Shown: piece by piece, positions 1-7,196 of the stretch
How positions within the stretch are numbered: position 1 is the stretch's first letter
Layout: each line of letters opens with the position of its first letter
Source: Sulfurimonas sp.
GTDB lineage: Bacteria > Campylobacterota > Campylobacteria > Campylobacterales > Sulfurimonadaceae
Length of the DNA: 52,721 nt
Direction: 5' to 3'
Assembly (NCBI RefSeq): GCF_023228785.1
Contig: NZ_JALOAN010000016.1
Span: 1-52,721 of the forward strand
The notes under the pieces: generated by a model
What the model was told of the DNA's origin: nothing
Database searches by the model: none
The model's input: only the letters and a program-made list of their open reading frames with translations
Made by a program: the position numbers and the translations under genes

Positions 1-234
1 AATCTCTTCTTTAAATTTACTTTGTAACAGTTTACACAAATCGGTATCGACCTCAAAAGCTTCTACACTTTTGACATCTACTAAATATTTAGTTAAATCA
101 CCTAAGCCAGGTCCAATTTCTACGATTTTATTATCGTTATTGGGCATCGCTTCGACAATCTTTCTAAGGACACTTTGATCTTTTAAGAAATTTTGTCCAT
201 ATCTCTTCTTAGCTACTATCGCTTTTATCTTCAT
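1..234 (-). CDS. rsmA: 16S rRNA dimethyladenosine transferase RsmA (KsgA), N-terminal part
   Basis: Reading the minus strand from the ATG at 234 gives 78 codons open to the window edge. The start reads MKIKAIVAKKRYGQNFLKD, followed by the SAM-binding motif VEIGPGLGDLT and an acidic strand end (FEVDTDLC). The YGQNFL and EIGPG motifs are the hallmark of RsmA, which dimethylates two adjacent adenines near the 3' end of 16S rRNA during 30S assembly. Only the N-terminal Rossmann half is present because the gene leaves the window. No gene overlaps it upstream; 76 bp separate it from the next minus-strand gene. Confidence 0.93.
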   Translation of the reverse strand, partial: MKIKAIVAKKRYGQNFLKDQSVLRKIVEAMPNNDNKIVEIGPGLGDLTKYLVDVKSVEAFEVDTDLCKLLQSKFKEEI

Positions 235-310
235 AAGCAAGAGTGTATAGTAATTATACTTAGGATAAGTTAACAATCTAGGTAAAGTTTAATATTCACT
301 TAAAATTACT

Positions 311-775
311 CTACATCAATTTTTTGATTTTTTCTTCTGAAACCGCTAATATTCTTCGTTCTAGCCTATTTAACTCTTCTACAAGCTCATCAGAAATGCT
401 TTCTAAGTTAACATAATATTCTTTTGCTTTATTGGTTTCTTCATCTGTTATATTATTTTTTTTTCCAAAAAGTCTTGAAAAAAATCCACCTTTTGGTTTA
501 TTAAAATATATATTAAATATATTCATATATACATCATGTAGGTTAAAATGTAGTCTTTCTATTTTATTCATACACTCTATAGGATTATTAGAAAGCGCAT
601 TCAATACTTGCCCTTGACTATAAAACCATTCTCCGAACTTACACTCTGTAGAATCAACAGGAATTGCATCTTCTTTTACATCCATACCATTTATAAGAAA
701 TTTTGCTTTTTGTACCCATTTTACATGAGCAGATTTAGCAGCTCTAAGATGTTCAAGAATATGTTCTTTTTCCAT
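311..775 (-). CDS. Soluble CZB (chemoreceptor zinc-binding) domain protein
   Basis: This is a 154-residue protein starting at the ATG at 775. AGGAA lies about 7 nt upstream, whereas a longer in-frame ATG at 805 has no ribosome binding site. The sequence carries the CZB pattern: HVKW (His17, Trp20), ECKFGEWF (Cys45) and LHFNLHD (His76, His80). These match the His/Cys/His/His zinc ligands of CZB domains, which sit on chemoreceptors or diguanylate cyclases and sense zinc or oxidants. There is no membrane segment or signalling domain. After the domain comes a basic GGFFSRLFGKKN stretch and a charged helical tail. A stand-alone zinc or redox sensor acting on a chemotaxis or c-di-GMP partner is an inference; a chemoreceptor occurs in the window at about 34 kb but is not linked. 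Confidence 0.8.
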   Translation of the reverse strand: MEKEHILEHLRAAKSAHVKWVQKAKFLINGMDVKEDAIPVDSTECKFGEWFYSQGQVLNALSNNPIECMNKIERLHFNLHDVYMNIFNIYFNKPKGGFFSRLFGKKNNITDEETNKAKEYYVNLESISDELVEELNRLERRILAVSEEKIKKLM

Positions 776-862
776 AATATTTCCTGTATTGTTTATTTTC
801 GTCATTATAACAATTTTTAATGAATTAAATATTAAAAATAATACTATATGTTAAAAGAATAA

Positions 863-878
863 TGTTTCATGTGAAACA
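863..878. promoter_or_regulatory. parS-like ParB binding site 1
   Basis: TGTTTCATGTGAAACA differs by one base from the widely conserved bacterial parS palindrome TGTTTCACGTGAAACA. It lies in the intergenic region between the CZB gene and hisF, about 14 kb from dnaA. A second copy occurs at 4988 as the exact reverse complement. ParB binding itself is inferred. Confidence 0.75.
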
Positions 879-943
879 TCAAATTTTAAGTTATAAACAG
901 CTCTTTTGTTTCTTAACCATATTTAAATATAAGCACTAAAGTG

Positions 944-949
944 TATAAT
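944..949 (+). promoter_or_regulatory. Probable -10 element of the hisF operon
   Basis: TATAAT preceded directly by GTG lies 28 nt upstream of the hisF start, with no clear -35. Campylobacterota housekeeping promoters usually rely on a strong -10 and lack a conserved -35, so this is a reasonable candidate. Confidence 0.5.
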
Positions 950-977
950 TGCAAGATATTATACAAGGCTTTATACT

Positions 978-1736
978 ATGAACTACTTTGCTAAAAGAAT
1001 CATTCCTTGTCTTGATGTTAAAGATGGACGAGTTGTAAAAGGTGTTAACTTTGTTGGCTTAAGAGATGCGGGAGATCCCGTAGAAATTGCTAAACGCTAC
1101 AACGAAGAGGGTGCTGATGAGATTACATTTTTAGATATTACTGCATCTAATGAGAACAGAGACACTATAGTTGATATCGTAGCAAGGGTTGCAAAAGAGG
1201 TTTTTATACCTCTGACTGTTGGTGGTGGTATTAGAAAACTAGACGATATTTACAAACTTTTAAATGTAGGCTGTGACAAGGTTAGCGTGAACTCTGCAGC
1301 TCTTCATCGTCCAGAACTCATAGATGAAAGTGCAAAACGTTTTGGATCTCAGTGCATTGTAACAGCTATAGATGTTAAAAAAACTGGCGATAAATACACA
1401 GTTTACTTAAATGGCGGAAGAGTAGATACTGGCATAGATGCTCTTGAGTGGGCAAAAGAAGTAGTAAATCGTGGAAGTGGAGAGATCCTTTTAACGTCTA
1501 TGGATGCTGATGGCACTAAGGCTGGATTTGAGCTAAACATAACAAGAATGATCTCTGAGGCTGTTAATGTTCCTGTTATTGCAAGCGGTGGAGCTGGCAC
1601 AATGGAGCACATAAAAGATGCTTTTGAAGCAGGAGCTGACGCTGCACTTGCTGCATCTATATTCCACTACAAAGAGATAGACATTATGGATCTTAAGCGT
1701 TACCTCTCACAAAACAATATCCCTGTGAGACTATAA
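978..1736 (+). CDS. hisF: Imidazole glycerol phosphate synthase cyclase subunit HisF
   Basis: The 252-residue TIM-barrel protein matches the usual HisF length. It begins MNYFAKRIIPCLDVKDGR with catalytic Asp13. A second catalytic Asp132 lies in TAIDVKK, and phosphate-binding loops GGGIR and ASGGAGT are present. HisF uses ammonia made by HisH to convert PRFAR into imidazole glycerol phosphate and AICAR in histidine synthesis. No hisH or other his gene is nearby. It leads a tight run with a nucleoside phosphorylase-like gene (4-nt gap) and rlmN. Confidence 0.97.
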   Translation: MNYFAKRIIPCLDVKDGRVVKGVNFVGLRDAGDPVEIAKRYNEEGADEITFLDITASNENRDTIVDIVARVAKEVFIPLTVGGGIRKLDDIYKLLNVGCDKVSVNSAALHRPELIDESAKRFGSQCIVTAIDVKKTGDKYTVYLNGGRVDTGIDALEWAKEVVNRGSGEILLTSMDADGTKAGFELNITRMISEAVNVPVIASGGAGTMEHIKDAFEAGADAALAASIFHYKEIDIMDLKRYLSQNNIPVRL

Positions 1737-1740
1737 CTCT

Positions 1741-2286
1741 ATGATAATATGTGCAGGAAATAACGAAACATTTGACTTTGCAATACCTATGGGAGTCGGT
1801 CTCATTGAGACTGCAATGAACCTAACAAGACTTTGCCTTTTTGATAAACCAGAGTTTCTACTTTTTGTTGGAAGTGCTGGTAGTTATGGAGATAAGAAGA
1901 TCTTTGATATAGTTGAGTCTAAAACTGCAGCTAACATCGAGTTAGCGTTTTTAAATTCTGACGCTTACACTCCGCTTGACAATGTTGTCTCAACTAACAC
2001 AGACACAAATATAAAAGATGTTATAGTCAACTCTTCTAACTATATCTCAACTAACGAAGAACTAACAAAGAAGTTTTTAAAACTTGGGATTGGCATAGAA
2101 AATATGGAGTTCTTTAGTGTTTTAAAGGTTGCAGAGGAGTTTAACATCCCTGCTGGTGGAGTTTTTTGTATAACTAACTACACTAACAAAAATGCTCACG
2201 AGGACTTTTTAAAAAACCACCAAAAGGCTAAAGAACTTTTAGAAGAGCATGTAAAAAAGAGAATTAAGGAGCTAACAAAAAGATGA
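1741..2286 (+). CDS. Nucleoside phosphorylase-like protein (PNP/UDP family), short form
   Basis: The 181 residues start MIICAGNNETFDFAIPMGVG and contain LLFVGSAGSYG and IENMEFFSVLKVAEEF. The latter resembles the substrate-proximal Met-Glu segment of purine nucleoside phosphorylases and MTA/SAH nucleosidases. It is shorter than typical family members (about 230-260 residues) and lacks a clear N-terminal phosphate-binding segment, so substrate and reaction cannot be stated. A later segment (GVFCITNYTN) fits the family fold. It lies 4 nt after hisF and overlaps rlmN by 4 nt (ATGA), so translation is probably coupled. Confidence 0.7.
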   Translation: MIICAGNNETFDFAIPMGVGLIETAMNLTRLCLFDKPEFLLFVGSAGSYGDKKIFDIVESKTAANIELAFLNSDAYTPLDNVVSTNTDTNIKDVIVNSSNYISTNEELTKKFLKLGIGIENMEFFSVLKVAEEFNIPAGGVFCITNYTNKNAHEDFLKNHQKAKELLEEHVKKRIKELTKR

Positions 2287-3353
2287 GCAAACCATCACTT
2301 CTTGACTTTACAAAAAAAGAGTTACTAGCACTTATAAAACCAAGCTTTAGAGTAAACCAGATCTTTGGTTGGCTCTACCATCAATATGCCGAGAGTTATG
2401 ATGATATGAAAAACATCCCAAAAGCGCTAAGAGAAGAGTTAGCTCAAAAGTATATAGTAGATCCACTAAAGATCATAAACAAAGAGATCTCAACTGATGG
2501 CACTATAAAGTATCTTTTAGAACTTCAAGATGGCAAAACTATGGAAGCTGTTTGGCTTAAAATGAAAGATGCTATCTACGCTGAGGATGGAGAACTTGTT
2601 CAAGAAGCAAGATTTACTATCTGTGTTTCAACGCAAGTCGGGTGTAAAGTAGGGTGTGCTTTTTGTCTAACTGCTAAAGGTGGCTTTACAAGAGATCTAA
2701 CTACTGGCGAAATAGTAGCTCAAGTAGTCACGCTCAAGCGAGACAACAAACACAAACACAACAGAATGATAAACATAGTCTATATGGGAATGGGCGAACC
2801 TCTTGATAATCTCGACAACCTTGCAAAGGCGATAGAGATCTTTAAAGAAGAAGATGGTTTGTGTATTTCTGGCAAAAGACAGACAGTATCTACAAGTGGA
2901 CTCAGTAACAAGATAGACAGACTAGGGGAGATGGATCTAGGCGTTCACATTGCTATTTCACTTCACGCTGTGGATGATGAACTTAGAACTGAACTTATTC
3001 CTATGAACAAAGCTCACAATATTGCTTCCATCATAGAAGCGGTAAAGAGATTTCCAATTGACACAAGAAAAAGAGTTATGTTTGAGTACCTTGTTATAAA
3101 AGATAAAAACGATGACTTAGGATCTGCTAAAAAGCTTGTAAAACTTCTAAGTGGCATAAAAGCAAAAGTAAATCTGATCTACTTCAACCCATATCCTGGC
3201 ACACCTTACGAGAGACCTTCTAAAGAGAGCATGGTTAGCTTTGCAGACTATCTTATCAATCATGGGCTTCTATGTACCATAAGAGACTCTAAGGGCATAG
3301 ATATAAGTGCAGCTTGTGGGCAATTAAAAGAGCAGAGTAAAGTTATTGCTTAA
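2283..3353 (+). CDS. rlmN: Dual-specificity rRNA/tRNA adenine-C2 methyltransferase RlmN
   Basis: This 356-residue radical SAM enzyme has the cluster motif CKVGCAFC (Cys121, Cys125, Cys128). The C-terminal ISAACGQL holds the Cys (residue 345) that carries the transient methyl in RlmN. MGMGEPLDN is the family's SAM-region motif and SLHA is also conserved. RlmN methylates A2503 of 23S rRNA and A37 of some tRNAs. The start ATG overlaps the stop of the preceding gene; AAGGAG lies about 11 nt upstream inside that gene. Length is typical for the family. Confidence 0.97.
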   Translation: MSKPSLLDFTKKELLALIKPSFRVNQIFGWLYHQYAESYDDMKNIPKALREELAQKYIVDPLKIINKEISTDGTIKYLLELQDGKTMEAVWLKMKDAIYAEDGELVQEARFTICVSTQVGCKVGCAFCLTAKGGFTRDLTTGEIVAQVVTLKRDNKHKHNRMINIVYMGMGEPLDNLDNLAKAIEIFKEEDGLCISGKRQTVSTSGLSNKIDRLGEMDLGVHIAISLHAVDDELRTELIPMNKAHNIASIIEAVKRFPIDTRKRVMFEYLVIKDKNDDLGSAKKLVKLLSGIKAKVNLIYFNPYPGTPYERPSKESMVSFADYLINHGLLCTIRDSKGIDISAACGQLKEQSKVIA

Positions 3354-3369
3354 GGGCAAAGGAGAGTAA

Positions 3370-3480
3370 ATGAATTATATAGAAGTATTTCAAATAATTT
3401 TTTTGATACTAGTTTTTGCTGTAGGCGTTATAGGCTTCATAAGAGCTGCAACAAGTAGCGACGAAAAAGACAAATCATAA
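3370..3480 (+). CDS. Small single-pass membrane peptide, 36 residues
   Basis: The ORF starts at an ATG preceded by GGAGA with 5-nt spacing and lies 16 nt after rlmN. It encodes a short N-terminus, a hydrophobic helix (about residues 6-25, IEVFQIIFLILVFAVGVIGF) and a charged tail SSDEKDKS. The ribosome binding site and clear membrane topology support translation. I do not recognise the family; it may be co-transcribed with rlmN. Confidence 0.6.
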   Translation: MNYIEVFQIIFLILVFAVGVIGFIRAATSSDEKDKS

Positions 3481-3583
3481 CCTTTTTGTAATAAAGCTTA
3501 TGATAATATAACATTCTAAACAAGCTAAACTCTTAAAAATGAACTCGTTTCTTTTGTAGAGAAATAAATTAAGGAGAACAATA

Positions 3584-3826
3584 ATGGCAGAAAGCAAAAA
3601 AACAAACACAGATCGCATAAAAAGAATATATGATTTATGTAAAGTACATTTTGGTGATATTCGTTTCGTTGGTATAAAGTACCATAAAAAAATAGGTTGG
3701 ATAGCAAAAGCTCAATTTGATGGTGATTTTGAAAATCTAACTGCTGATGGTGAAACAAGTGTTGAAGCACTTCGTAACTTAAAAAATCGTGTGAAAAAAA
3801 TCATAAAAAGATACAACGCAGTGTGA
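3584..3826 (+). CDS. Conserved-looking 80-residue basic protein, unknown function
   Basis: The ORF starts MAESKKTNTDRIKRIYDLCK after AAGGAG (spacing about 8). It is lysine-rich with a middle section (IGWIAKAQFDGDFENLTADGE) that reads like a small antiparallel sheet followed by a helix (TSVEALRNLKNRVKKIIK). This strand-strand-helix layout is loosely like HicB or dsRBD-type folds, but no diagnostic motif is present. A minus-strand ORF across the same bases is treated as a shadow. Nucleic-acid binding is only suggested by the charge. Confidence 0.65.
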   Translation: MAESKKTNTDRIKRIYDLCKVHFGDIRFVGIKYHKKIGWIAKAQFDGDFENLTADGETSVEALRNLKNRVKKIIKRYNAV

Positions 3827-3858
3827 TAGTATAAATCTCTTTAACGAGTAAACCTACT

Positions 3859-3967
3859 GTCATCCTGAACTTGATTTAGGATCTCTTTAGGTTTTAAAAC
3901 AACTCATATGCCAACAAATTTTGAGTTTATAAGACCTCATGAGATTGCGGGTCAAGCCCGCAATGAC
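3859..3967. repeat. 109-bp palindromic repeat, copy 1
   Basis: It begins GTCATCCTGAACTTGATTTA and ends with ATTGCGGG-TCAAG-CCCGCAAT-GAC. Both ends form hairpins with 8-bp arms and 5-nt loops (CTTGA and TCAAG). Copy 2 at 4060-4168 has the same length and differs at five positions by eye. Such hairpin-ended repeats are scattered in many bacterial genomes. Confidence 0.9.
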
Positions 3968-4259
3968 GAAATAGATCAATCTCACAATGATGAAATGGAT
4001 CAATCCCACAATAAAAACCATTGTCATCCTGAATAGATCAATCCCACAATAAAAATATCGTCATCCTGAACTTGATTCAGGATCTCTTTAGGTTTTAAAA
4101 CAACTCAGATGCTAACAAATTCTGAGTTTCTAAGACCTCATGAGATTGCGGGTCAAGCCCGCAATGACGGAATAGTTCAATCTCACAATGATGAAATAAA
4201 TCAATCTCACAATGATGAAATAGGTCAAGCCCGCAATGACGGGATAGATCAATCTCACA
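3952..4259. repeat. 24-bp satellite units derived from the palindromic repeat end
   Basis: Four back-to-back 24-bp units occupy 4153-4248, each starting TCAA and containing CACAATGATGAAATA or GCAATGACGG variants. Two more occupy 3952-3999, and truncated units occur at 4000, 4038 and 4249. The first unit of each run is the terminal arm of the 109-bp repeat, so the array looks like amplification of that arm. Confidence 0.85.
4060..4168. repeat. 109-bp palindromic repeat, copy 2
   Basis: Same length and layout as copy 1, with the perfect left arm pair ATCCTGAA/TTCAGGAT. It matches copy 1 at 104 of 109 positions by eye. It is followed directly by the tandem 24-bp units. Confidence 0.9.
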
Positions 4260-4274
4260 ATAAAAATTATCGTC

Positions 4275-4337
4275 ATCCTGAACTCTAAAGAAAAATTTTG
4301 CATAGCAAAAAGTGGTTCTCTTTCTTTGATTTAGGAT
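4275..4337. repeat. Third, interrupted copy of the hairpin repeat
   Basis: ATCCTGAA at 4275-4282 pairs with TTTAGGAT at 4330-4337, but the normal 5-nt loop is replaced by about 47 nt. That insert contains its own hairpin, TTTTGC-ATA-GCAAAA. It reads as a hairpin repeat with sequence inserted into its loop. Confidence 0.6.
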
Positions 4338-4384
4338 ATAAAATATAATGATTGTTTTGTTAATAACTAGAAGAATGTTAGCCT

Positions 4385-4413
4385 AAACGACCAACACACC
4401 AGGGAGGTCGTTT
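4385..4413 (+). promoter_or_regulatory. Hairpin carrying a strong ribosome binding site
   Basis: AAACGACC (4385-4392) pairs perfectly with GGTCGTTT (4406-4413) around a 13-nt loop. AGGGAGG straddles the loop and the 3' arm and sits 5-6 nt before an ATG at 4414. A TATAAT box lies at 4344-4349, so a short transcript with a sequestered ribosome binding site is possible. No expression evidence exists. Confidence 0.4.
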
Positions 4414-4461
4414 ATGAATATAATAATACCCTACTTTTCTTATAAGAATATAATCTTATAA
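4414..4461 (+). CDS. Possible 15-residue leader or toxin-like peptide
   Basis: The ORF reads MNIIIPYFSYKNIIL and stops with TAA. It is supported only by a strong AGGGAGG at correct spacing and by its position right after a perfect hairpin. The composition is hydrophobic and aromatic. No downstream co-directional gene follows, which argues against classic attenuation. It could be chance. Confidence 0.25.
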   Translation: MNIIIPYFSYKNIIL

Positions 4462-4541
4462 GCCTACAACTAAAACCACAAATATAATCCATTTTAAAAC
4501 TAAACAATAAAACAAACTACATAAATCACCTAAATAAGGGA

Positions 4542-4783
4542 CTATTCACACTGTGTTGTAAGCTGTGAATATCTTTTTGATTTCTCTCTGATAAATTTGA
4601 AAATTTACTCTTTTTTTAAGAAATATTTTATATAAAATTATGCTGAAAAAGCAATGCTGTTAATTGGCTTTAAATCCCTAAATATAGGGCTTTAAAGCCT
4701 ATTATATAAAAAAAACAATTTATAAAATAAATGTCTTTTAAATATCTAGCTTTTTTTATTCACATAATGTTTGACTATTCACA
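4542..4783. promoter_or_regulatory. Distal cluster of four DnaA boxes
   Basis: CTATTCACA (4542-4550), TGTGAATAT (4564-4572, minus orientation), TTATTCACA (4756-4764) and CTATTCACA (4775-4783) share the core found around dnaA. The first two face each other. The last two overlap the stop codon and last codons of the pseudouridine synthase gene. Binding is inferred from sequence only. Confidence 0.6.
4666..4699. repeat. Inverted repeat with 15-bp arms
   Basis: GGCTTTAAATCCCTA pairs with TAGGGCTTTAAAGCC, with one T/C mismatch and loop AATA. It lies beyond the 3' end of the minus-strand pseudouridine synthase gene, but no U-tract follows on either strand. It may serve as an RNA 3' end structure or a protein site. 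Confidence 0.6.
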
Positions 4784-5682
4784 TAACTAAGGCACTCTTT
4801 AGCAAAATCTACTCTACTTTGGATCTTATACATATTTCCATATAACTCAAACTCCAACTCACTTGCATGAAGTAAAAGTCTTGTAGCTCCACTTAGTTTC
4901 GTTCTTTCTTTGTCATCTAAATCTTTATCTAAAAAACGAACTATATTTTCTTCACTTTGTCCATAAATAGGATCTCCTACTATAGAATGTTTCACATGAA
5001 ACAAATGCACCCTGATCTGATGCTGTCTTCCAGTATAAGGAAAACACTCAACAAGAGTCATATCTTTCTCTTTAAAATACTTCAATGGTTTTATATCTGT
5101 CTTAGATGCTTTTCCATCTTCATGTACCTTTACAACCATTCTAACCATGGCACTCTCATCTTCACGTCTTAAAAGTGGAGCTTCTATGCACATAGCATCT
5201 TTTAGCTCTCCATGAACAAGTGCAAGATATTTCTTTTTCATATCCCTTTGTTCAAACATCATCTTTATATCTCTCTCGCTATCTTTGTTTCTAGCACAAA
5301 GAACAAGTCCACTTGTCTCTTGGTCTATTCTATGCGCGATGTTTGCATCTCTGCCAAACTGATACTTTAGTTCATCTATAAGAGAGTAGGGAGTTTTTCT
5401 GTTTTGTGGATGAATAAGCACACCGCTTGGCTTATCAAAAAGAACAAACTCATCATAGACTGCTGTTGGCTCTAATCCTCTTGTGATGGGTTCGAAGTAT
5501 ATAAATTCAAACTCACCCTCAACTTCTCCAGCAGTTCTAGTCATCGGTTCACCATCTACAAAAAGTCTTCCTTTTGCAATAAGTCGTTGTGCTTCCTTTT
5601 GTGTATAGTTTAACTCTTTTATGAGATATAAAAATGCTTTTTTTTTCTCTTTGGCAAACATTTTTTTTATAATAAATGGCAA
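4756..5682 (-). CDS. RluA-family pseudouridine synthase
   Basis: This 308-residue protein has an N-terminal S4-like RNA-binding region (about 14-60; TQKEAQRLIAKGRLFVDG) and a catalytic domain with the signature HRIDQETSG, whose Asp attacks the uridine. RQHQIRVHL further supports the family. It isomerises a uridine in rRNA or tRNA; the exact target is not readable. The best start is a TTG at 5682: TAAGGAAG lies about 6 nt upstream, while the first ATG (codon 8) has none. A parS-like site lies within the coding region, encoding FHVKH where family members often have a HLGH-type sequence. Confidence 0.9.
   Translation of the reverse strand: MPFIIKKMFAKEKKKAFLYLIKELNYTQKEAQRLIAKGRLFVDGEPMTRTAGEVEGEFEFIYFEPITRGLEPTAVYDEFVLFDKPSGVLIHPQNRKTPYSLIDELKYQFGRDANIAHRIDQETSGLVLCARNKDSERDIKMMFEQRDMKKKYLALVHGELKDAMCIEAPLLRREDESAMVRMVVKVHEDGKASKTDIKPLKYFKEKDMTLVECFPYTGRQHQIRVHLFHVKHSIVGDPIYGQSEENIVRFLDKDLDDKERTKLSGATRLLLHASELEFELYGNMYKIQSRVDFAKECLSYVNSQTLCE
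4988..5003. promoter_or_regulatory. parS-like ParB binding site 2, inside a gene
   Basis: TGTTTCACATGAAACA is the exact reverse complement of the site at 863 and one base off the parS consensus. It lies in the pseudouridine synthase coding sequence, about 10 kb from dnaA. Intragenic parS sites are common in bacteria. Confidence 0.75.
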
Positions 5683-5797
5683 AATTATCTTCCTTATTTA
5701 ATCAAGATTTTACAATTATTTATGTAGAATCAATGACTTAATTTATGTACAAATTTTAACATAATACTTAACATAAAAATCATAAGGAAGCTATATA

Positions 5798-7126
5798 ATG
5801 ATAGATAGATACTCTCGAGAAGAGATGAGTTCAAAGTGGACTTATCAAGCAAAATATCAAGCTTGGCTAGATGTAGAAAAAGCTGTTGTAAAAGCATGGG
5901 CTAGACTTGGAAAGATTCCTCAAGAGGATGCTGATAAGATAGTTAAAAATGCCAACTTTGATATCAAGCGCATAGATGAGATAGAAGCGGTAACAAGACA
6001 CGACCTTATAGCTTTTACAACAAGTGTATCTGAAACACTTGGGGATGAGTCAAGATGGTTTCACTATGGTATGACATCATCTGACACTATAGATACCGCT
6101 GTAGCACTTCAAATGAAAGACTCTCTAGAGTTAATCATCAAAGATGTGAAGATGCTTATGGAATCAATAAAGAAACGCGCTGAGGAACATAAGATGACTC
6201 TAATGGTTGGTAGGAGTCACGGAATACATGGAGAGCCTATAACTTTTGGTTTAGTTTTAGCTGTTTGGTATGATGAGATGGCAAGACACTTAGAGAACTT
6301 AGAGCAGACCATGGTAGTAATCTCTGTCGGTCAAGTAAGTGGAGCTATGGGTAACTTTGCTCACGCGCCTCTAGAACTTGAAGAGTATACTTGTGAAGAG
6401 TTAGGACTAAAGTCAGCTCCAGCATCTAACCAAGTTATCCAAAGAGATAGATATGCAAGACTAGCAACAACTTTAGCTTTAATGGCATCTACAATAGAGA
6501 AGTTTGCAGTTCAAGTTCGCCACTGGCAAAGAACAGAAGTTTATGAGTGTGAAGAGTATTTTGCAAAGGGGCAAAAAGGCTCATCAGCTATGCCACACAA
6601 AAGAAATCCAATCCTTACAGAAAACATCACAGGACTTGCTCGTATGGTTAGAGCTTATGCGATACCTGCTATGGAAAATGTAGCCCTTTGGCATGAGAGA
6701 GATATATCTCACTCTTCTACTGAGAGATTTTGGCTTCCTGATGCTTTTATAACAACTGACTTTATGCTACATCGCATGAACAGTGTTATAGCAAACTTGA
6801 CTGTTTATCCTGAGAATATGATGAGAAATCTAAACCTAACTGGTGGACTTGTATTTTCTCAAAGAGTTCTTTTAGAACTTCCTATAAAAGGTGTAAGTCG
6901 TGAGGATGCTTACAGAATTGTACAAAGAAATGCTATGAAAGTTTGGGAAGAGATCCAGCAAGGAAAAGCTACTACAAATGAGAATGGCGAGAGTTTATAT
7001 CTTAACCATTTATTAGCAGATGAGGAGTTAAGAAATTCACTTAGCGAAGAGCAGATCCGTGAGTGTTTCAACTATGACTACTACACTAAAAATGTGGATG
7101 CAATATTTAATAGAGTATTTACTTGA
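5798..7126 (+). CDS. purB: Adenylosuccinate lyase PurB
   Basis: The 442-residue fumarase/aspartase-superfamily enzyme starts MIDRYSREEMSSKW. It shows TRHDLIAF, the GMTSSDTIDTA substrate loop and the signature SSAMPHKRNP. It removes fumarate from SAICAR and from adenylosuccinate, serving both de novo purine synthesis and AMP formation. The start is fixed by AAGGAAG about 8 nt upstream. It is divergent from the pseudouridine synthase gene and followed by nrdA after 70 bp. Length is slightly short but normal for this enzyme. Confidence 0.97.
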   Translation: MIDRYSREEMSSKWTYQAKYQAWLDVEKAVVKAWARLGKIPQEDADKIVKNANFDIKRIDEIEAVTRHDLIAFTTSVSETLGDESRWFHYGMTSSDTIDTAVALQMKDSLELIIKDVKMLMESIKKRAEEHKMTLMVGRSHGIHGEPITFGLVLAVWYDEMARHLENLEQTMVVISVGQVSGAMGNFAHAPLELEEYTCEELGLKSAPASNQVIQRDRYARLATTLALMASTIEKFAVQVRHWQRTEVYECEEYFAKGQKGSSAMPHKRNPILTENITGLARMVRAYAIPAMENVALWHERDISHSSTERFWLPDAFITTDFMLHRMNSVIANLTVYPENMMRNLNLTGGLVFSQRVLLELPIKGVSREDAYRIVQRNAMKVWEEIQQGKATTNENGESLYLNHLLADEELRNSLSEEQIRECFNYDYYTKNVDAIFNRVFT

Positions 7127-7196
7127 AGCCACAATAACAAAGTTTTAAGTATATAAAACAAACTATTTAAACAGATACTTTACACTAGGAAAATAT

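Larger units (their letters stand above)
3827..4755. other. Gene-poor repeat and signal region
   Basis: About 930 bp without a confident gene. From left to right it holds two 109-bp copies of a palindromic repeat with 24-bp satellite units (3859-4259), a long imperfect hairpin (4275-4337), a TATAAT box (4344-4349), a hairpin plus mini-ORF (4385-4461), a pair of inverted DnaA boxes (4542-4572) and a 15-bp-arm inverted repeat (4666-4699). It separates the rlmN-side genes from a convergent pseudouridine synthase gene. Confidence 0.8.

Noticed and set aside
3525..3770. Minus-strand 81-residue ORF opposite the 80-residue gene
   Set aside because: It has no ribosome binding site and low-complexity composition; the plus-strand ORF has AAGGAG.
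3952..4259. Regular 24-bp repeats as a possible CRISPR array
   Set aside because: The units are directly tandem without spacers and vary in sequence; no cas gene is near.
4666..4699. Intrinsic terminator of the pseudouridine synthase gene
   Set aside because: The stem is strong but no U-tract follows on either strand, so it is kept only as an inverted repeat.
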